Below, one piece after another: positions 1 through 6,814 of a stretch of DNA of 7,495 bases (position 1 is the first letter of the stretch; each line of letters begins with the position of its first letter). Below the pieces are notes generated by a model. It saw only the letters and a program-made list of their open reading frames with translations, had not been told where the DNA came from and made no database searches. Position numbers and translations under genes: made by a program. The stretch is from Desulfuromonadaceae bacterium (GTDB taxonomy: Bacteria > Desulfobacterota > Desulfuromonadia > Desulfuromonadales > Geopsychrobacteraceae): the NCBI GenBank assembly GCA_030639985.1, contig DAOWKG010000262.1, forward strand, positions 1 to 7,495, written 5' to 3'.

Positions 1-2
1 AA

Positions 3-77
3 AAAAGAAGTCAAAGGTGGATGCCCGGAAGGAAGACCGACCCCGAATGGTACCGCCTCTGGATCGTTGACAATTAA
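3..77 (+). CDS. Possible C-terminal tail of a gene cut by the left edge
   Basis: The frame beginning at base 3 is open for 24 codons and ends in TAA at 75-77. Its peptide ends in DPEWYRLWIVDN and is rich in Trp, Arg and Asp. Third codon positions are mostly G or C, unlike the AT-rich DNA just downstream, which suggests real coding sequence. The other two plus frames are also open here: frame 1 to a TGA at about 172 and frame 2 to a TGA at 68-70. The choice therefore rests only on codon composition and the plausible peptide. I do not recognise the family. An AAGGAGG motif at 76-82 has no credible ORF after it. Confidence 0.3.
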   Translation, partial: KRSQRWMPGRKTDPEWYRLWIVDN

Positions 78-183
78 GGAGGACTTCTCAGTTAAAACAT
101 GTCCCCAAATACCACGAACTTCCATGTATTTAATGATTAGAGATCTCAGATATTGGCTCTTGTTTTATTGGTGAAAGGGGATA

Positions 184-225
184 CTCCGTTTTACAACAGA
201 CATGACTCTGTCAAGCGATACGGAG
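184..225. repeat. Nested inverted repeat (two-tier hairpin)
   Basis: CTCCGT at 184-189 is complementary to ACGGAG at 220-225. Inside it, ACAGA at 196-200 pairs with TCTGT at 207-211 around a 6-base loop. Six unpaired bases lie on the left side and eight on the right, giving an interior loop between two perfect short stems. It could be part of a structured RNA or a chance pairing in AT-rich DNA. No neighbouring gene explains it. Confidence 0.25.
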
Positions 226-383
226 ATGGCAAGCAGGATCGTTGATTTGCCCAATTGATTTTCTGCAACAACGGAACAAAGCAAGCCCCAATTGGTAGAC
301 CAAATCAATAAATGGAGAGTTAAATTAAGCTATTATGCTCAGAAGAAATACAAACTATTAAAAAGAGGAATCAGACCTAAGTC

Positions 384-408
384 CAATCACTCTTTTTGAT
401 TGATTTTT
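384..408 (+). terminator. Weak terminator-like hairpin
   Basis: CAATCA at 384-389 pairs with TGATTG at 397-402 across a 7-base loop. On the plus strand it is followed by ATTTTT (403-408). The stem is short and AT-rich, so it would be a poor intrinsic terminator. The same hairpin lies about 90 nt past the stop of the minus-strand selenoprotein gene, but in that direction it is not followed by a U-tract. Confidence 0.25.
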
Positions 409-492
409 AAATAATGACAAAGACTTAGCGACAAAAAACCATCTGAATCAACCTAAATACCCGCAACGGACAATAAATACCGCCAATATCTT

Positions 493-831
493 TTACTTAA
501 ACCGTTCCTCGTATAACTCTAAATTAAAGCCGACAACATATTCATCTCCAACCCGCAAGGTGGGAGCCCGGAGGTTGCCACTTGGTCCCATGATTTTTTT
601 CAAAACTTCTTCCTGCTCATTTATAATCGCATCAAAACGTACTACCTTCTTCCCCTTGGCGACATTTATGATCTTTGAATCTTTGACTATATCCCAAGCT
701 TGACCCGGTTCGATTCTGTTTTTACGAGCATCAACCACTTCATCGATAGAAATATTTTTTTGCTCAAGAAACTCCTGAGCTTTTTTACACGACCCTCACC
801 CTTTGCGCAGATATGCCCACTCAATATTCAT
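493..831 (-). CDS. ArsC/Spx-like thioredoxin-fold selenoprotein (in-frame UGA = Sec)
   Basis: Likely a small cytoplasmic thiol/selenol redox protein of the ArsC-family (seleno)protein group; its physiological substrate is unknown. Read through the TGA at 796-798, the frame runs from ATG 829-831 to TAA 493-495 and encodes 112 residues. The N-terminus is MNIEWAYLRKG-U12-G-S-C15-KKAQEFL, a U-x-x-C motif at the end of the first strand, as in glutaredoxin/ArsC folds. Further on are the conserved VDARK segment (33-37) and a cis-proline-type motif RAPT (88-91) in GNLRAPTLRVG, then VVGFN near the end. C15 is the only cysteine. AAAGGAGAG (836-844) lies 4 bases from the ATG with its GGAG core well spaced; the internal GTG at 736-738 has no such site. 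Relatives carry either Cys or Sec at residue 12. The alternative is a nonsense mutation or sequencing error, but sequence conservation on both sides and a hairpin right after the TGA favour selenocysteine. No operon partner is visible. Confidence 0.87.
762..780 (-). promoter_or_regulatory. Candidate bacterial SECIS hairpin
   Basis: In the mRNA sense this reads GCUCAGGA-GUU-UCUUGAGC, an 8-bp stem with one G-U pair and a 3-base loop beginning with G. It starts 15 nt after the UGA at 796-798, with 23 nt between the UGA and the loop. Bacterial SECIS elements are hairpins inside the coding region, just downstream of the UGA, with a small apical loop carrying a G in its first two positions and bound by SelB. 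This hairpin meets those criteria while also encoding A18-Q19-E20-F21-L22-E23. SelB binding is inferred; no bulged U like that of E. coli fdhF is obvious. Confidence 0.72.
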
Positions 832-835
832 GTTA

Positions 836-844
836 CTCTCCTTT
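836..844 (-). promoter_or_regulatory. Ribosome-binding site that fixes the selenoprotein start
   Basis: The minus strand reads AAAGGAGAG followed by TAAC and then ATG at 829-831. This strong Shine-Dalgarno sequence at ordinary spacing lies upstream of the TGA. It supports translation starting before the TGA rather than at the internal GTG (736-738), which is preceded by ATCGATGAA and has no purine-rich site. Confidence 0.8.
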
Positions 845-1044
845 GATCATAAATTGGTTCGTTGTTCCAGCGGGGAACAGAAAACTACAAATCAGCCATT
901 TACATCACCCTGACAACCACTTCAGATTACATCGTCATGACTTTGCTCGCAACCAAACAAACCCTTCCATATCCCAAACCGCACTAAAGGTAGGACCGTT
1001 TTTACCATTGGGAAAAGAAATAGGCTAAAGAAGCCTTACCCTCA

Positions 1045-1053
1045 TGGTACACT
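1045..1053 (+). promoter_or_regulatory. Possible extended -10 promoter of the DUF748 gene
   Basis: TGGTACACT fits an extended -10 element (TGn followed by TACACT, 4 of 6 matches to TATAAT). No good -35 box lies 16-18 bases upstream, which extended -10 promoters can tolerate. Transcription would begin near 1060 and leave a leader of about 20 bases carrying GGAGG at 1070-1074. This is pattern matching only. Confidence 0.25.
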
Positions 1054-1081
1054 TTAACAGTGCTTCCATGGAGGAAATAAT

Positions 1082-4000
1082 ATGTCACGTTGGTTAAAAG
1101 TTACCCTGATTACGATTGCGGTTATTTTCGGATTATTTCTTTCAACGATGCTGATTGTTCCCTGGCAGCTAAAAAAACAGGGCAGCAACTGGATTGCTGA
1201 AAATACCGATCGCACCCTGACAATTGAAACCGCATTCTTTAATCCTTTTACCCTGACGGTCGAAATTGAAGGGATAAAGCTGACAGAACAAAGTAGCGAG
1301 CAAACCTTTATTGCCTTCAAAAGGGTGCTCTTTTCCGGAAGTGTCAGCTCTATCATCCGGCAAGCGATCATTTTTGACCGGGTTGAACTCGACGATCCAT
1401 TTGTTAATATCGAACTGTTAGGGAAGCAGGAATTCAATTTCTCCGATTTTACCCGTCTGGGAGCCGACAACCCAAAACCAGCCACCACTGAAGTAAAAGA
1501 ACCACTTCACTTTTCTCTGAATAATATCATTCTTACCGGTGGCACAATCGATTTTACCGATCAAACTTCGGCGAAAAAATCGCAGCACCAGATTCGGGAA
1601 CTGGCGCTGAGAATCCCTTTTATCGGCAACATCCCCTACCTGACCGATGACTACGTTGAACCATCACTATATCTGCTTCTAAATGACGCAGAGATCCAAG
1701 CTAACGGCAAATTGAAGCCATTTCACGACTCCCTTGAAACCGAACTATTTCTCACCTTTGACGATATTGATCTGGCCTATTACGCCTTCCATTCTCCCGT
1801 TCCTTTGCCAATCGATGTCAAGCAGGGACGCCTTGATTGCGATATTGACATCTCCTATCAGGTATCCAAAAACGAACAGCCCCGATTGTTGGTCGGGGGC
1901 AATTTGGCCCTTACAGATATTGATTTACGGGAACTAGATGGTCGCAAGCTGTTCAACCTGCCATCCCTGGCACTCAACCTCAATTGGGCAGATCTATTTT
2001 TACAAGATTATGATTTGACCGCTATTAACATTACTGCGCCACAAATCTATATCGATCGGGATAGTTCTGGGCAATGGAATTTTCAACGGATTCTGGCAGG
2101 GCAAAAAACTGAACTGGTAACAACCGAAGTAACCACTAGTGCAGATGAATCGACTAAAGAATTACCACTGTTGGAAATAGAGAAACTGACCTTATCAGAG
2201 GGGCAAATCCATTATCGTGACGATTTTGTCCCATTGGGCTTTAGTGAAGAGATCCGCGCCATCAATCTAGAGATTAACCACCTTTCAACTCACTTGAGCA
2301 AAAAAACCGGGGTCACTTTATCACTCCAATCCGACCGCAATTTCACCACCACTGTTGATGGCAATCTGGGGATAAATCCGGTCACCGCAGATATCAATTT
2401 TAATAGTACCAATTTACCTCTAAAGCCCTACTACCCTTACCTGGAAGAATTATTGACTGCTCCAATTGCGGGTATTCTTAACCTTGCCGGAAATATTGTT
2501 TATACCGAAACTGGCAATATTCAATTACACGATGGGCAACTTGAGCTAAACGATTTACTGGTTCCATTTACCGATAAGGATCAATTTACCCTGTCGTCTT
2601 TTAATATCTCTAACAGTGCGGCCGACTTACAATTGCAAAATATCAACCTTGGCACCATCGAATTAGCTGGTGGCAACGTCAAAGCAACCCTACTCTCAGA
2701 TGGCAGTTTCTCCCCGTTACAATTATTACGAGAGCAACCACCGGCGGAAAGCATCCAAACCGCTGCCAACGAAACCCCATCTGAACCCTGGAACATTGGT
2801 GTTAACAGCATTGATTTACAAAAGTTCAAATTGCTGGTCACCGACAGAACTAGCAGCAAAAATCCACAGGTTAATATCGCCGACTTCAACCTCCATGCCG
2901 AAAACCTCAGTTATCCGCAATCGGCTCAGAGTCCGTTCTCTGCCAACGTAAAGCTAGACAGCAGTAGCCACATTGCCCTTTCCGGAACTGTAGCCCACAG
3001 TCCGCTACAGTTACAGCTGGAAACCAAAATCGACTCTTTAGCCTTGGCCGACTTCAACGATTTTGTCCCAGATGATTTAAACCTAAGCCTGCGCGACGGC
3101 AAACTTTCATCTACCTTTAATATCAATTTGAACCAGCAGGCGGATCAGTTGAACGGCAATTTTACTGGTAAAATTAAGGTGGCCGATTTCAACCTGCGCG
3201 ACCCTCTCGACAGTGGTGAACTGCTGACTTGGAAAAATCTCAATATCACTGGAATCAAAGGGAAGCTGGCACCATTTGAACTCCAGGTCACGGAAATATC
3301 CCTCAGTGACTACCGGACTAATATTCTGGTTGATTCAAGTGGGCAAATCAATTTGGCTAGCATTACCGCAACCAAGGATGATTCAGAAACGACAGAAGAC
3401 AAACCAAAAGACGCAGTTATCACAATCAATGATGACAAGCCCGTCACTAATGATCCACCGCCAGACATCAGGATAGAAACAGTAACTCTACAAAATGGAA
3501 CGGTATCATTTATCGATCGGTCGATGAATGAGCGTTTCAGTGCCACCATGTATAAACTGGGTGGGCGCATCACCGGAATGGCATCCGCAGAAGATATGCA
3601 GGCCGATATCAACCTGAGTGGTCAGCTTGAAAATCATTCACCACTGACTATCAGTGGCAAAATCAATCCGCTCAGCAACGATCTATTTGCCGATTTAACC
3701 ATCAGCTTCAAAGACATAGACCTTACTCCCATGACCCCCTATGCCGGAACTTACCTTGGGAACGTTATCGACAAAGGAAAACTCTATCTGGATCTCAATT
3801 ATCACATCGAAAAACGCAAGATTTCTGCTACCAACAAAGCATTGATCGATCAGTTTACCCTTGGCGAAAGTGTTGCCAGTGACAAAGCCACTTCATTACC
3901 TGTTGGACTGGCAATCTCCCTGCTAAAAGACAGTAGCGATGAAATTCATCTCAATATTCCCGTTTCCGGCGATTTTGATGACCCTGACTTCAGCATCGGC

Positions 4001-4651
4001 GGGGTAATTTTTACCGTACTAAAAAACTTATTAGTTAAAGCAGCAACCTCACCATTTTCACTGTTGACAGCAATGGTCGGTGGAGATGAAGATTTTTCCG
4101 GTATCGACTTTGCCAGCGGCATTGCCGAAATTGATGCTAAACAAATGAAGAAACTGGAAACATTGGCAGGAATGCTTGCCAACCGCCCGGCTCTAACGCT
4201 GGAGATAAGTGGTTTTGCTGACGCAGAAAGTGATCCAGAAGGTTATCGGCAAGATCAATTACAGCAGCTACTGGTAGCAGCAAAATGGGACAAACTGAAA
4301 ACCGATGCCAGACCAGTGACCAAAGAAGAAATCGTTATTAGCGCTGAGGAGTATCCGAAACTACTATTAACAGTTTACAAACAAGCTGATTTCCCCCGCG
4401 AACGTAATTTTGTCGGGATGCTGAAAACCATCCCGGCAGCAGAAATGGAACAGTTAATACTAGCGAATGTTACTATCGGGGAAGAACAACTTCAAGAACT
4501 AGCAAAAGCTCGAGCAATAGCTGTTCGCACCGCGTTGGTAACAATAAATGAAGAAATTAAACCCCGACTGTTCCTGAAAAAGCTCGACATAGACAAACCC
4601 CAAAAAGAAGGAGCAGCAAGCCGGGTAGAATTTAATATCAGCAGTAAGTAA
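1082..4651 (+). CDS. DUF748/AsmA-like inner-membrane-anchored envelope protein
   Basis: A 1189-residue protein of the DUF748 family, related to AsmA-like proteins. Better-studied relatives (YhdP, TamB, YicH type) are anchored in the inner membrane, extend into the periplasm and take part in outer-membrane lipid or protein homeostasis; the role of this protein is inferred only. One N-terminal membrane segment spans about residues 5-27 (LKVTLITIAVIFGLFL), followed by a beta-rich body. Four related units of the form I-x-L-x-x-G-x-I-x-F-x-D carry their Asp at about 160, 380, 588 and 812. Each is preceded by a Thr/Glu/Lys/Pro-rich linker. The C-terminal tail (about 1020-1189) has an OmpA-like stretch, LANRPALTLEISGFADAESD, and the KQADFPRERN and LQELAKARA motifs seen in long DUF748 proteins. 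GGAGG at 1070-1074 lies 7 bases before the ATG, supporting this start. It appears monocistronic, divergent from the selenoprotein gene and convergent with the protease gene. Confidence 0.9.
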   Translation: MSRWLKVTLITIAVIFGLFLSTMLIVPWQLKKQGSNWIAENTDRTLTIETAFFNPFTLTVEIEGIKLTEQSSEQTFIAFKRVLFSGSVSSIIRQAIIFDRVELDDPFVNIELLGKQEFNFSDFTRLGADNPKPATTEVKEPLHFSLNNIILTGGTIDFTDQTSAKKSQHQIRELALRIPFIGNIPYLTDDYVEPSLYLLLNDAEIQANGKLKPFHDSLETELFLTFDDIDLAYYAFHSPVPLPIDVKQGRLDCDIDISYQVSKNEQPRLLVGGNLALTDIDLRELDGRKLFNLPSLALNLNWADLFLQDYDLTAINITAPQIYIDRDSSGQWNFQRILAGQKTELVTTEVTTSADESTKELPLLEIEKLTLSEGQIHYRDDFVPLGFSEEIRAINLEINHLSTHLSKKTGVTLSLQSDRNFTTTVDGNLGINPVTADINFNSTNLPLKPYYPYLEELLTAPIAGILNLAGNIVYTETGNIQLHDGQLELNDLLVPFTDKDQFTLSSFNISNSAADLQLQNINLGTIELAGGNVKATLLSDGSFSPLQLLREQPPAESIQTAANETPSEPWNIGVNSIDLQKFKLLVTDRTSSKNPQVNIADFNLHAENLSYPQSAQSPFSANVKLDSSSHIALSGTVAHSPLQLQLETKIDSLALADFNDFVPDDLNLSLRDGKLSSTFNINLNQQADQLNGNFTGKIKVADFNLRDPLDSGELLTWKNLNITGIKGKLAPFELQVTEISLSDYRTNILVDSSGQINLASITATKDDSETTEDKPKDAVITINDDKPVTNDPPPDIRIETVTLQNGTVSFIDRSMNERFSATMYKLGGRITGMASAEDMQADINLSGQLENHSPLTISGKINPLSNDLFADLTISFKDIDLTPMTPYAGTYLGNVIDKGKLYLDLNYHIEKRKISATNKALIDQFTLGESVASDKATSLPVGLAISLLKDSSDEIHLNIPVSGDFDDPDFSIGGVIFTVLKNLLVKAATSPFSLLTAMVGGDEDFSGIDFASGIAEIDAKQMKKLETLAGMLANRPALTLEISGFADAESDPEGYRQDQLQQLLVAAKWDKLKTDARPVTKEEIVISAEEYPKLLLTVYKQADFPRERNFVGMLKTIPAAEMEQLILANVTIGEEQLQELAKARAIAVRTALVTINEEIKPRLFLKKLDIDKPQKEGAASRVEFNISSK

Positions 4652-4663
4652 TAGGAGTCATAT

Positions 4664-4763
4664 TGCCCTCTACCGCCAGCATGGGAGAGGGCAGTGTAAA
4701 ACATCTGGGGAATGGAAACTATCACCCCTCATCCGCCCTGTCGGGCACCTTCTCCCTCAGGGA
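4664..4763. repeat. REP-like nested palindromic intergenic element
   Basis: TGCCCTCT (4664-4671) is perfectly complementary to AGAGGGCA (4686-4693). GGGAGA (4683-4688) can instead pair with TCTCCC (4751-4756), enclosing GGGG/CCCC (4707-4710 / 4725-4728) and GCCC-TGTC-GGGC (4735-4746). CCCTG (4736-4740) also pairs with CAGGG (4758-4762). The string CCCCTCATCCGCCC...GGGCACCTTCTCCCT resembles interspersed palindromic repeats common between genes in many proteobacteria. It fills the gap between two convergent genes and could act as a bidirectional terminator, though no U-tract follows on either strand. Copy number in this genome cannot be seen here. Confidence 0.55.
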
Positions 4764-4775
4764 TAAGGAAACCTA

Positions 4776-6794
4776 TCAATCACCATGTTCGGTTTTAAAA
4801 TCAATGCTCTGGGAAAAAGCATCACAGTCGGTTTCAATTGCTGTCGCTGAAGTTTCATAATAGCAGCCCGTGGCAAAAACTTTATCTATTTGCAGTCCAT
4901 GAATAGAAGCAAATGACATTTTAGTTTTGTCCAGACCCTGACGGATAATTGCCATTCCCCCTTTATTTATAACCTTGCCAGAAAAGTTTCCCTTTTTTCC
5001 AATTACGTTATTCCAGGTTGATTTATAATTATCCGAACTGAATTCCCCCGGTGAAAAAAACGGCTGGATTCGATAATTGGGTCTAGCACCTTTAACCGGG
5101 TACAACTCTAAACGGAGCAAATCTTCGGCTAGCAATTTATTATTTGCATAGCCCAGATATAAATTCAGATTTGAACTTGCGGTTATCTGATCATTATTAA
5201 AATCGATCCTGAAATCTGGCAGCTCTACAATTAAAATATTGCCCTGCATGGTGAGACTACTACCCTTAAAGAACTCTGATTGGTATTTATCACCGAGAGT
5301 AAAAAATTCAACCCAATCGTGAATTTCACCCGAATATTCGACCACAAACTCGGCAAAAGCGTCTTGAATAGCAAAAAGATAACCATTTTTTCGGGCACTA
5401 TTTTCGTTTTGATCAATAAGACAAATAGCCCCTTTAGGATAAGGCAAGCAAGCACTGTAAACAAACCGGTCGACGTAGGGCAAATCCCAGAGCGACACTA
5501 TCCATTTTCGTCCCATTAAATCTGCAACGATATCTTTACTTTCAGGCTCCCCCAAGCTGGTTATAGGGATAGATTCGTTGGCTATATTGCGTGAAAACGG
5601 CACCGCTTTTAAAAGTGTCTCCATCACAATTTTGGGTGAATCAAGGAATTGTTCCAGACTTAAATCGATTGGTTTTTCTATCGCGGCATGAAGGCTAACA
5701 ACGGTGCCGGAACTTTTATACACATTTTGATCTGCAGTTATGGGGATCTTTTCTCCCTCCCAGCCAACCACACGCCACTTACGAAAATTTTTATCCGGCA
5801 CCAAGGTGGAAAGACCCTTTACGAGCGCCTGACTTCTAATATAATTACGAAACCTGACCCCTTGTGGATAGTTGCTGTCAACGACTTTGTCCATCAACTC
5901 ATCAGAAACAGAAATCCAGTGGTTATTCAGAGAATCTTGTCCACTTTCGGCTACCGTTTTAACACTGGCAGGAGTTTTGACACTAAAAAACCAATCTCTG
6001 GTTACGGTCTGGTCAACACCAAAAATACCAGCGGGGACATTCCGGAAATGGAAACTAGCCTCAGATGTTAAATTGGCTGCTTCATTGATAGGGACGGCAA
6101 TATTATAATTTTCACTCTGATTTTTCTTGATAATCAGTCCGACCACTTCACCCTGCAGATTGAGAAGGGGGCCACCACTATTACCGGGGGATGCCGGAGA
6201 GGTGAAACGAATATTTTTCCATTCACCATATTCACGCTCCGGGGTAAAGGAGGCGATTTGCCCCGCCCGATAAGCGATACCTTCACCTTGAGCATTGCCA
6301 ACCGAAAAAACTGTGTCACCAATTTCAACGTTGCCATCAATCTGTAATGGGTTGATTTTAGCAGGGTACTTTTTGAGATCAAAAATCACCATGTCGCGCC
6401 GGGTAGAATGCTTTAATATATTATTTACGGGAAAAACATTACCGGCGGCATCACGAATATAAAAATCGTGTAACAAGGAGAAATACATCAACCGGAAAAC
6501 ATGGGCAGCGGTCATCAATTCCTTCTCGTTGATAAAAAATGCAGTGCCAATCGAATAATATTTTTCATTTCTCTCGACAAAATCCAGCTTATCAAACGGT
6601 AATTTCCGCGCATAAGTTATTTTGTTACCCTCAAGCTTTGGGGTAACGATTTCATAAACACCAAAATTCAAATCCTTTATCAATTGTTTATCGAGGAATT
6701 CAATATTGTTTGCCGCCGACACAGAACTACTGAACAGCAGAACCACCATTATTATTAAGCCCGAAAATGCCATTTTAAAGGTTGGGTTCATCAT
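4776..6794 (-). CDS. Exported trypsin-like (S1 family) serine protease with uncharacterised C-terminal region
   Basis: A 672-residue predicted periplasmic or secreted endopeptidase. The N-terminus is a signal peptide: hydrophobic core AFSGLIIMVVLLF, then SSSVSA, with probable cleavage after A27. Residues about 78-240 form a trypsin-like domain with a complete triad: H98 in TAAHV, D134 in RRDMVIFDL, and S206 in SPGNSGGPLL. The following VVGLIIKK and IAVPINEA strands match HtrA/S1-type folds. No PDZ domain was recognised after it. Residues about 240-672 are unfamiliar and carry the only four mature cysteines, C449/C458 and C644/C657, plausible disulfide pairs for an oxidising compartment. The ATG overlaps the stop of the upstream lhgO gene by one base (TAATG). 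The only purine-rich site, GAGGAG at 6809-6814, is 14 bases upstream, so translational coupling is likely. A second Met codon follows at once (6789-6791). The substrate is unknown, and no link to 2-hydroxyglutarate metabolism is evident beyond co-transcription. Confidence 0.88.
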   Translation of the reverse strand: MMNPTFKMAFSGLIIMVVLLFSSSVSAANNIEFLDKQLIKDLNFGVYEIVTPKLEGNKITYARKLPFDKLDFVERNEKYYSIGTAFFINEKELMTAAHVFRLMYFSLLHDFYIRDAAGNVFPVNNILKHSTRRDMVIFDLKKYPAKINPLQIDGNVEIGDTVFSVGNAQGEGIAYRAGQIASFTPEREYGEWKNIRFTSPASPGNSGGPLLNLQGEVVGLIIKKNQSENYNIAVPINEAANLTSEASFHFRNVPAGIFGVDQTVTRDWFFSVKTPASVKTVAESGQDSLNNHWISVSDELMDKVVDSNYPQGVRFRNYIRSQALVKGLSTLVPDKNFRKWRVVGWEGEKIPITADQNVYKSSGTVVSLHAAIEKPIDLSLEQFLDSPKIVMETLLKAVPFSRNIANESIPITSLGEPESKDIVADLMGRKWIVSLWDLPYVDRFVYSACLPYPKGAICLIDQNENSARKNGYLFAIQDAFAEFVVEYSGEIHDWVEFFTLGDKYQSEFFKGSSLTMQGNILIVELPDFRIDFNNDQITASSNLNLYLGYANNKLLAEDLLRLELYPVKGARPNYRIQPFFSPGEFSSDNYKSTWNNVIGKKGNFSGKVINKGGMAIIRQGLDKTKMSFASIHGLQIDKVFATGCYYETSATAIETDCDAFSQSIDFKTEHGD

Positions 6795-6814
6795 TATGTT
6801 TTATTCAACTCCTC
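6794..6814 (-). promoter_or_regulatory. lhgO-protease stop/start overlap with upstream SD
   Basis: The minus strand reads TAATG: the lhgO stop TAA (6796-6794) shares its final A with the protease ATG (6794-6792). GAGGAG (6809-6814) lies inside the last lhgO codons, 14 bases before the ATG, which is longer than the usual 5-9. This arrangement is typical of termination-reinitiation coupling and implies a single mRNA for both genes. Confidence 0.7.

Larger units (their letters stand above)
78..492. other. Gene-free AT-rich interval
   Basis: I find no ORF with a credible start, ribosome-binding site and protein-like composition on either strand in these 415 bases. Visible structure is limited to a nested inverted repeat at 184-225 and a short hairpin at 384-402. 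No tRNA, CRISPR-like repeat or insertion-sequence end was recognised. The right part (403-492) is the 3' flank of the selenoprotein gene. It has no strong GC-rich hairpin plus U-tract in the minus sense, so that gene's terminator is unresolved. Confidence 0.5.
832..1081. other. Divergent intergenic region
   Basis: These 250 bases separate the start codons of the minus-strand selenoprotein gene and the plus-strand DUF748 gene, so both promoters should lie here. For the minus strand, TTGTCA (911-916) resembles a -35 box but has only a poor TGATTT (889-894) at 16-nt spacing, and TTGCGA/TGTAAT (947-952 / 926-931) has a short 15-nt spacer. Small hairpins occur at 864-878 (GTTCC/GGAAC) and 1022-1036 (AGGCT/AGCCT). 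No clear operator repeat or known riboswitch was recognised. A plus-strand open frame at 813-1028 looks spurious. Confidence 0.5.

Noticed and set aside
1..140. Second selenocysteine candidate: frame 2 at the left edge read through the TGA at 68-70
   Set aside because: No Cys-like active-site context, no hairpin placed after the TGA, and the peptide is basic and unstructured.
360..380. Minus-strand terminator for the selenoprotein gene (AGG...CCT followed by CTTTTT)
   Set aside because: The stem would be only 3 bp, too weak to call, and lies more than 100 bases beyond the stop codon.
493..738. An independent 81-residue protein starting at the GTG at 736-738
   Set aside because: There is no ribosome-binding site before the GTG, and conserved active-site sequence continues upstream through the TGA to an ATG with a strong SD. 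The short ORF is the 3' part of the selenoprotein gene.
813..1028. Plus-strand open frame of 71 codons in the divergent intergenic region
   Set aside because: It overlaps the 5' end of the selenoprotein gene antisense, lacks a good SD and has no recognisable protein features.
1054..1488. Minus-strand open frame of 144 codons antisense to the DUF748 gene start
   Set aside because: It lies opposite a well-supported gene with SD and family match, and its composition (Ser/Ile/Cys-rich) is that of an antisense shadow.
4663..4860. Plus-strand open frame of 65 codons at the convergent gap
   Set aside because: Half of it translates the palindromic repeat and the rest is antisense to the protease C-terminus; it has no convincing SD.
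5688..6071. Plus-strand open frame of 127 codons inside the protease gene
   Set aside because: It is antisense to a protein with an intact signal peptide and catalytic triad, and has no SD or domain signature.
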